This document shows, one piece after another, positions 57,601 through 64,000 of a stretch of DNA of 64,000 nt; the stretch's first letter is position 1, and every line of letters begins with the position of its first letter. Source of the DNA: Sinonovacula constricta. Its lineage: Eukaryota > Mollusca > Bivalvia > Cardiida > Solecurtidae. The stretch is from assembly GCA_007844125.1 (NCBI GenBank), contig CM017559.1, positions 31,533,926 through 31,597,925 on the forward strand, in the 5' to 3' direction. The notes under the pieces were generated by a model. It had not been told where the DNA came from. It worked only from the letters and a program-made list of their open reading frames with translations, and did not search any database. A program made the position numbers and the translations under genes.

Positions 57601-60600
57601 AAGAAAAAAGTTTAATGCTTTTGGAGTAATTTTCCATAGCACTTGAAAAGACAAAAGGACAGGAATTCAAGGAGCTGTAGTAATAAACACAGCTTTTAAC
57701 AAGATTAAAGGATACATATCTCTCCCTTCCTTCCTCCGCTCATCAATAGTTGATGATGCGGTGCATACACCAGGGCTGGGCTGCCATGCTCATGGCATAC
57801 GAAGGCTGGAAAAACATAAAAAAATCAGTTTTTAAGATAAATTGTCTTTCAAACAAGAAAAAAGTCTTAAAAAGTTTCTTGATTTTTCTTTTTTTTTATA
57901 AAAATATCCCAAAATTCACAAATTAGGGTATTTTCAGTAATGGAATATATAAAAACCTTTAAATTTTAGATATTAAGATTAAAACAGGTAAAAATATGTT
58001 AAAGAGACAAATATTTAGCAAGGACTAGAGTGCCAGGTATGTCATGAGCTTGTATTCTTCTCGACTGAACTCTGAACAGTAATATGACAATGAACAGGGT
58101 TATGAGGATTAAAGTATAAACTAAGAGTTTTTACATTGCTTAGTGCTAAGAATAAAAATATCTTTTCATTGAAAACTAACAGTTATGCAGCTCAACACAT
58201 AAATTCTTAACTGTAGCAAAATTAACATATCTCATTACTTGCATAAGTTTTATTCATTTTAAACAAATTTCAAAACAATGCTACTTCATCCTAAAATCAT
58301 CCATGAGATAAATCATTATTCTACTTACAATGAACACAAGCTTTATGAGGAGGTAGGAGAGTGTCCCACAGACAGATGTTTCGGTTCTCGGACGAATGTC
58401 CTGCCGTAGCTATTAGACTCGAGGATCCGACAAACACAAAGTCGCTTGTCACTTTGTTATGGCATTTCAAGCTCTGGAAGAGGTAAACAATTACAGATTA
58501 ATGCAAATAAATTCTTTTTGATCTTCGTACAAACTTATTGTTTTGTTTTTTTTTAGATACATTGCAGAGACCATTTATGATCAATATAGCTGTTTTGGGG
58601 GAAAAAGACCACAGACAATTGTCTGGGTAGAACCATTGGCACACAGCAAGTCAGCAGGAAGACCTTCACACATGAAGTTCATTACCCCGAATGGAACACG
58701 CGGGCATGAAGTTACTTCAAAGAAAGTAAAAACCTATATGTACCAGCAGCAGCTACATCGGATAAAGAAAGCAAAATGGGGTAATTATAACAAACTGGTG
58801 TAATAGTTATTGAGGTTTTAACTGTACATAAAAATTGTCTTTGACAGTATGTTTTTTATTGAGGCTAAAAGAATATAATTGTGATATCATACAAACTAAA
58901 ATCCAAAAAAGAGCAGGCAAAACAAAAAAATTATAAGCATAAAACATAGGTAATTTTTCCTAAAACGTATATCCCTTCTAAGAGGATACAAATACCTTAT
59001 GTATAATCGGGCAGAGTGTTTTATTTATATATATTCTAAGGGGCATAGATCTGCACACCAGATTCCATCTTGAAAAGGCAAAAGTAAATGCACTCACTAG
59101 AATGGGTTTGTTGAAGTTGCTGCCATGTCCCACCTGCCATAGACAGATACTACCCTCTGTATCACTGACACACACCTGGAAATAGTATGAAAGACAAGGA
59201 TTGTTTTTGTTTTTTTCGAAATACATCACAGCAACTAATTATGAGCATAATAGTGACACCAAGCTATCGGAGACTGCCATTATGCCGCAGGTTCTCCACT
59301 CGTCAACTTGTTTATGCACCTCTGCCACTGTAACAGCTACTCTTTACTCTCATTTGCCCTGAACAACTCTTCAATCAGATTTTGCAACAAGCCTGCAGTG
59401 GTCACTTTTTATAGTTGTCCCTACATTTTAGTAAATTAGGTACAAATGTAAGTCTAGTAGATTCCCACTGCAGACTAAAAATCTTATGATAACAATTTTT
59501 GTATTTTATTCCATTCTAACTGAATAATAACTGCAAGGTAATGACATTACAACAATAAAAAATATTTTATGGCATAACAATGGCCAGTACATATACACAT
59601 ATTTGTGCAATGCTTGTTCTTTTAGTTAAAATTTTTCACATTCTACAATTTCAGAAAGATTTGGCTAGTCTGGTAGAGATGTTTTGCTTCTTAACTCGAC
59701 TGTATTTCATTAATGTCATTTTAACCTCATTAAAGAAGAGTAATCTCAACCAGACTGTATTTACCTTATTGCCATGAGTGTTGAAGAGCACCTTGGTAAC
59801 TTTAGGGAAAGAGCCGGGGGCTCGGAGGGTAGCCAGACATTGACCGTGTCCCCACTCCCATAACTTCACCGACCCATCAGTGTGGCCTGTCAGGTCTGAA
59901 ACACAATAATAATAACATTCTTATGCCCTTACGATAAAATGGTAACAGACATAAAGTGTTGTTTCTGTGTTAAGTTCCAGAACTGAGTAACAGCCATCAT
60001 CACATGTAGATTTTTTTTAAAAATCAGATTAACAAAAGCCGTGCGATGGATTGATTTCTTAAGTTTTATATCACAGAAACAGAATTATTATCATTCAAGC
60101 AAAAAGCAGCTCCCATGATGAAGACTGGCTCAAGACAAATATTTGGGTAGTACCACTGGCACAAAACCAGTCAGCTAGAACACCTTCCAAACATAAAAGA
60201 TCTTGCCCTGTCCATGCGACTTAGCAACCCATAGAGTCAGGAGTTACAAATTGGCAACATCTGTTGTCATATGAAATATTCAGCATATCATGTTATAAGT
60301 GACTTCTGACAGTTTGGACCATTTTTTTCTCTCACTCACGCAATCAAATAAACTATTATTACTGGAAAAGAATCCATGAAATGATGTCTATTAGTGACCT
60401 ACAGCCCCGTAAAATGTAAAGCATAACACAGGTATCATTACAAAAATGTATTTTCTATCTAAGCTTACTTTTGAGATCACTTAATATGAACATTTCCGTC
60501 ATCGCTTTGATGTCGATATGAACCATAAACTGAAATCCTTATTATAGTTATTTATAGATTTAGAAACAATGAGCATTTGAAGCAATATATTTCATGATTT

Positions 60601-60841
60601 GCATTGTCTAACAACTACGTTTATATTATAAACAGCTTTTTCTTTTACTAAAGTATATGTTTATGCAGCAATTAAGCATAAATTTTCCAGACCAGAGGTA
60701 AGATACTGTTACATGTATTGGATATAGGCAAACTGTCTGATACAGACTTTAAGGTATGTAACAGTCAAGTCAATACTCACAGTGTGGTAGAGTCGGATGG
60801 GAACAAATCCTGCGAACACCTGGCATTGGGCGCCTTGTTAC
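54446..60841 (-). CDS. DMXL: DmX-like protein (rabconnectin-3 alpha), C-terminal WD40 exons
   Basis: Seven minus-strand exons join without a phase error: 60781-60841, 59765-59895, 59098-59175, 58329-58473, 57716-57805, 55983-56110 and 54446-54658. They give a ~281-residue C-terminus with WD40 repeats. Diagnostic stretches include YLTGHTDGSVKLWEW, NICLWDTLLPPHKACVHS, LLMSGGRKGEICIFDIRQRQ, HTFQAHDSMVRCLAMDPEEE, TGSADGDIKVWGLDIHQLV and RNTFF-type residues before GVMQVAIGPKHHLFSCGVDG. From memory of the family, this order matches the end of DMXL1/2 closely. These very large proteins pair with WDR7 (rabconnectin-3 beta) and promote V-ATPase assembly on endosomes and synaptic vesicles. The upstream exons are not visible here. 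Introns carry several repeats. Confidence 0.94.
54708..55667. repeat. 36-bp minisatellite, 25 indel-free periods
   Basis: 'cataaccaagattttcagct' + 'taaacatgtataaaga' repeats in head-to-tail units. The first clear 'cataac' is at 54737 and the last at 55637, exactly 25 x 36 bp apart, so there is no net length change across the array. Variants alternate 'cagctta', 'cagatta' and 'caactta', and a subset has 'cataagaacac'. Because 36 is divisible by three, one minus-strand frame is open for 302 codons (unit: SLYTFKLKILVM). It lies between two DMXL exons that join in frame without it, so it is intronic. Confidence 0.95.
55983..56110 (-). CDS. DMXL: DMXL exon
   Basis: Acceptor 'ccggtgtgcag', donor 'gtagat'. 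Encodes IFDIRQRQMRHTFQAHDSM and then EEEFFVTGSADGDIK, a complete WD40 blade edge. Confidence 0.95.
56155..56430 (-). mobile_element. tRNA-derived SINE-B copy 3
   Basis: On the minus strand the head has an A box 'tggtagcgcaatcagtagag' and a B box 'ggtttgatccc', followed by a body containing the complement of 'gtatagcatgccatgaacac'. It lies in a DMXL intron in the same orientation as the copies at 34425 and 35385. Confidence 0.82.
57716..57805 (-). CDS. DMXL: DMXL exon
   Basis: Acceptor 'tatgtttttccag', donor 'gtatcc'. Encodes FVCHEHGSPALVYAPHHQ then LLMSGGRKGEI, ending one base into a Cys codon completed by the next exon. Confidence 0.93.
58329..58473 (-). CDS. DMXL: DMXL exon
   Basis: Acceptor 'tttacctcttccag', donor 'gtaagt'. 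Encodes SLKCHNKVTSDFVFVGSSS, then ATAGHSSENRNICLWDTLL, and ends in KACVH plus one base of a Ser codon. Confidence 0.95.
58541..58700 (-). mobile_element. SINE-A fragment in a DMXL intron
   Basis: Matches the tail and body of the 50577 copy ('agatacattgcag', 'ccatttatgatca', 'ctgggtagaaccattggcac'); the tRNA head is lost. The 86-residue plus-strand frame covering it is not a gene. Confidence 0.75.
59098..59175 (-). CDS. DMXL: DMXL exon
   Basis: Acceptor 'atactatttccag', donor 'gtgagt'. Exactly 26 codons: VCVSDTEGSICLWQVGHGS then NFNKPIL. Confidence 0.94.
59208..59275 (-). mobile_element. SINE-A tail fragment
   Basis: 'tttttcgaaatacatcacag' followed by 'caactaattatgagcataat' matches the A-tail end of SINE-A only; it is a short relic. 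Confidence 0.55.
59765..59895 (-). CDS. DMXL: DMXL exon
   Basis: Acceptor 'attgtgtttcag', donor 'gtaaat'. Encodes LTGHTDGSVKLWEWGHGQ, then ATLRAPGSFPKVTKVLFNTH and GNK. Confidence 0.95.
60103..60265 (-). mobile_element. SINE-A fragment in a DMXL intron
   Basis: 'gatgaagactggctc', 'tttgggtagtaccactggca', 'agtcagctagaacacctt' and 'gaccc/caacccatagagtcagga' follow the order of the 50577 copy. The head is partly retained ('caggagttacaaattggc'). Confidence 0.7.
60781..60841 (-). CDS. DMXL: DMXL exon (first recognised in the window)
   Basis: Acceptor 'ctgccacag', donor 'gtgagt'. Encodes VTRRPMPGVRRICSHPTLPH plus one base of a Tyr codon completed by the next exon as YLTGH. This resembles the MPGVK..SHP...YLTG stretch of DMXL proteins as I recall it. 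Confidence 0.88.
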
Positions 60842-61340
60842 CTGTGGCAGTTCAAAACAACGCAATTTTAACACAATACATTTCTATCCTAATTATATTC
60901 ATATAGCTAAAAATTTCTGAATCATTGAAAGACACCTGTTAGACACAAAATACTATATATAAGGAACAACTACCAATTGAAATGCTTGTTTCACAACACA
61001 GCATGTGCACATTTGGATTTATATATAAAAAAGCTCAGTGTTTTTTTGTTGTTTTTTTAAAATATGCTTGTTCGACACAGGAAATTATACTAAAAAGAAG
61101 AAAGCTGACACAATTCAATAGGTAAACAGGAGATTTTCCTAACTTTATTTAATCAGAGGCCAAACGTTTCTATCTTTGATCAGAGTCAAAACTATTCCAT
61201 CTTCAAAAAAGTGAATTAAAAATACATCTATTTAATAAAGATAAAATAAATATATTTACTTATGTGAAAAACATTGTTTCATTATTAAACATGATCTGAC
61301 TATTTTTTTTTCCTGATCAATATTGAAGTAACAATTAAAA

Positions 61341-61844
61341 TTAACCCTTTCGCTGCAAGGCCATTTTCCACACCCCATGCTGAGGAATTTTCTTTAAATT
61401 ATCTAAGAAAATACCATACATCATTAAATGCTTATAATTTTTTAAGTTTTATAGATGGATACATACATACATATATAAACTACATACCATTAGAAAGGTA
61501 ATTGAATATGGAATCGGAAACATATATAATTTAATAATTATCCTGTGATAAAAAAATGTGGTGGACTTTCAAAAACAGAAAAAAAGTTGAAAAAATCCAG
61601 AACTTTTACTTTTTTTTCTTTGGCATTTCACTTCCACACCTTCAAAAATATGAATATTTCTAAGAAAAAAACACTGTAAGTTACTGTCAAGGGAAATGAC
61701 TCAGATCATACTTTTATAGGAAATTAGCAATGCTGCAAACACTAAAAAATAATAGTATACAGGACGTACGGTGTATGTATAAGAGCACTACTAGTGGTTA
61801 GAAATAGACCTATGCTGTATGTCAAGCATCAGTGAAAGGGTTAA
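61341..61844. mobile_element. piggyBac-like MITE with TTAA duplication
   Basis: Flanked by TTAA at 61341-61344 and 61841-61844. The element starts 'ccctttcgctg' and the reverse complement of its end is 'ccctttcactg' (one mismatch in 11). A TTAA target and CCCTTT-type ends are features of piggyBac-family elements. Length about 496 bp, AT-rich, no coding. The upstream DMXL intron is its likely host. Confidence 0.8.
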
Positions 61845-62139
61845 TATGGAAAATGAAAAACCTTGTTAGAATGGTCTTCCCCTGACCTGTCAGACACAGC
61901 ATACCCACAATGTTGAAACATGCTGAATAGTATACACTTTGATACAATGATACAAAGGTAACAAATATTTCATGTTCTCGGTACCTTTTCTAAACAAATT
62001 GTCTCTAAAACAAATCAACATATTTTGTCAGTATTCATCAGATTACATTTGCATCCTTGTTTATTGGGATTATCCTAATTCATTCCTGTATTAAAACTGT
62101 TTCATATAAACATGTACACTATACTAGTCATGCAAAACA

Positions 62140-63372
62140 CATTAAGCCTTTACTTGATGGAATGACCATAAGGATAGGTTATGTTCTATTTCAAGCCTTT
62201 ACTTGCTGGATATACCATAAGGATGGGGTGTGTCCTATGTTAAGCCTTTACTTGCTGGATATACCATTAGAATGGCATATGTCCTATGTTAAGCCTTGAC
62301 TTGCTGGATATACCATAAGGATGGGGTGTGTCCTATGTTAAGCCTTTACTTGCTGGACATACCATTAGAATGGCATATGTCCTATGTTAAGCCTTTACTT
62401 GCTGGATATACCATTAGGATGGGGTGTGTCCTATGTTAAGCCTTTACATGCTGGATATACCATTAGGATGGGGTGTGTCCTATGTTAAGCCTTTACTTGC
62501 TGGATATACCATTAGAATGGCATATGTCCTATGTTAAGCCTTGACTTGCTGGATATACCATTAGAATGGCATATGTCCTATGTTAAGCCTTGACTTGCTG
62601 GATATACCATAAGGATGGGGTGTGTCCTATGTTAAGCCTTTACTTGCTGGATATACCATTAGAATGGCATATGTCCTATGTTAAGCCTTGACTTGCTGGA
62701 TATACCATAAGGATGGGGTGTGTCCTATGTTAAGCCTTTACTTGCTGGATATACCATTAGAATGGCATATGTCCTATGTTAAGCCTTTACTTGCTGGATA
62801 TACCATTAGAATGGCATATGTCCTATGTTAAGCCTTGACTTGCTGGATATACCATAAGGATGGGGTGTGTCCTATGTTAAGCCTTTACTTGCTGGATATA
62901 CCATTAGAATGGCATATGTCCTATGTTAAGCCTTGACTTGCTGGATATACCATTAGGATGGGGTGTGTCCTATGTTAAGCCTTTACTTGCTGGATATACC
63001 ATTAGAATGGCATATGTCCTATGTTAAGCCTTTACTTGCTGGATATACCATTAGGATGGGGTGTGTCCTATGTTAAGCCTTTACATGCTGGATATACCAT
63101 TAGGATGGGGTGTGTCCTATGTTAAGCCTTTACTTGCTGGATATACCATTAGGATCGCGTATGTCATATGTTTAGCCTTTACTTGCTGGATATACCATTA
63201 GAATGGGGTGTGTCCTATGTTAAGCCTTTACTTGCTGGATATACCATTAGTATGGAGTATGATATATGTTAAGCCTTTACTTGCTGGATATATGTCCTAT
63301 GTTAAGCCTTCACTTGCTGGATATACCAATGGGATGGGGTTTGTCCTATGTTAACCGTTTACTTGCTGGAAA
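62140..63372. repeat. 49-bp satellite array, about 25 units
   Basis: The phrase 'aagcctttacttgctggata' + 'taccattagaatggcatatg' + 'tcctatgtt' repeats every 49 bp (for example 62144, 62193, 62242). Two subtypes are interspersed: one with 'gaatggcatatg' and one with 'ggatggggtgtg'. The edge near 63250-63372 is degraded, with one shortened unit. Confidence 0.95.
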
Positions 63373-64000
63373 CACTGATTTAAAACATAAAATTCCCTGA
63401 TGGTGTTTCCAGCAAGCAGGGTGTAAATTGGGTGAAAGTTGTTTCTAGTAAGTAAGGGTTAAATAGAATATGATACAACATTTACTATTTGATTAAGTTA
63501 TATTAAGTTACATGGTTTATGTTGTAATTATTTATATATTATTAGTGTACATGTAGGACAGGCATTTGTTATGTTTAAGAAATGAAATGAAGTAATGACA
63601 AACACAATGGGATTGTCAGTGCTCAGGATTGAGTGGTGTCAATTCACAGGACTGCCAGGCTTGGAGGAAAGGGAATTCAATCTTGATGGGACAGACAGGC
63701 CTCACACTCGCAAAAGGAATATTAAGAGGCTTGGATAATATAAACTGGACATGGATGGATGGACAACTTTAAATAAACTTTAATTCTAAGATTATTGAAA
63801 AATACTGTCTTCTATTAGAAGACTGTTTATATCTTCTTTTTCAAATGTTGTTAAATGAACATTAATATATCATTGTTTCTTAAACTTAACACAGTAGCAC
63901 ACAACACTGTGCAGTAACATTCTATCATTATAGCACAGGGGCACTTATGAGGTGCCCAGGGACTGAAACCGGCTGGTACATTATACTGATACCGATGGGT
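63373..64000. other. No recognisable feature at window end
   Basis: No further DMXL exon could be identified here with convincing splice sites. 63380-63460 holds sequence related to the satellite in reverse ('ccagcaagcagggtgtaa'). Confidence 0.45.

Noticed and set aside
62057..62299. 80-residue open frame at the satellite edge
   Set aside because: Half of it is translated 49-bp repeat; there is no homology or conserved start.

Overview
This is a eukaryotic nuclear window: AT-rich, intron-rich and full of transposons. The best guess for the source is a bivalve mollusc. The clues are the gene content, a dispersed repeat containing 'gggcataactttgtcaaaat' and a 'ccgtccggctgtcgacaac' repeat that I recall as common in bivalve genomes, and many short tRNA-derived and DNA-transposon repeats. 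The taxon is inference. There is no sign of operons, bacterial genes or CRISPR.

Three spliced genes can be supported from splice sites, reading phase and protein motifs. (1) A calmodulin-like protein with four canonical EF-hands lies on the + strand: exons 19662-19805, 26406-26537, 27375-27500 and 28555-28589. Its N-terminus is unresolved, with a possible 16-nt microexon at 18272-18287. (2) An unassigned nuclear-type protein lies on the - strand: exons 42097-42178, 40450-40589, 39636-39694, 38045-38636 and 36953-37053. It has a segment resembling the end of a BRCT domain, a long polar/basic disordered stretch and a short conserved-looking C-terminus. (3) The C-terminal WD40 part of a DmX-like protein (DMXL/rabconnectin-3 alpha, a V-ATPase regulator) lies on the - strand in seven phase-consistent exons from 60841 down to a stop at 54446. 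Its upstream exons are not recognisable in the window or lie beyond it.

Layout: 1-14450 holds no gene. It consists of three diverged copies of a multi-kilobase block, interrupted by an unnamed repeat (called R element here), a 117-bp tandem array and microsatellites. 14450-18900 is mostly unassigned sequence with R elements, a possible RecQ-like helicase fragment and a long (TA)n tract. 18900-28600 is the calmodulin-like gene, whose 6.6-kb second intron contains another R element with a nested LINE tail and a Mutator-like MITE; its third intron contains a MITE with 49-bp terminal inverted repeats. 28600-36900 is intergenic, with a 43-bp minisatellite and two tRNA-derived SINEs. 36900-42200 (perhaps to 43.4 kb) is the unassigned gene. 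43.7-46.2 kb carries a non-autonomous DNA element and a decayed LINE. 47.8-54.4 kb is AT-rich with SINE copies and no coding sequence I can support. 54.4-61 kb is DMXL, with introns carrying a 36-bp minisatellite of 25 indel-free periods and SINEs. 61-64 kb has a piggyBac-like MITE and a 49-bp satellite.

I found no convincing novel biological system. The most informative observations are nested transposon insertions whose empty sites are preserved in paralogous copies inside the same window, and the indel-free 36-bp array that is open on the strand antisense to the repeat as printed.
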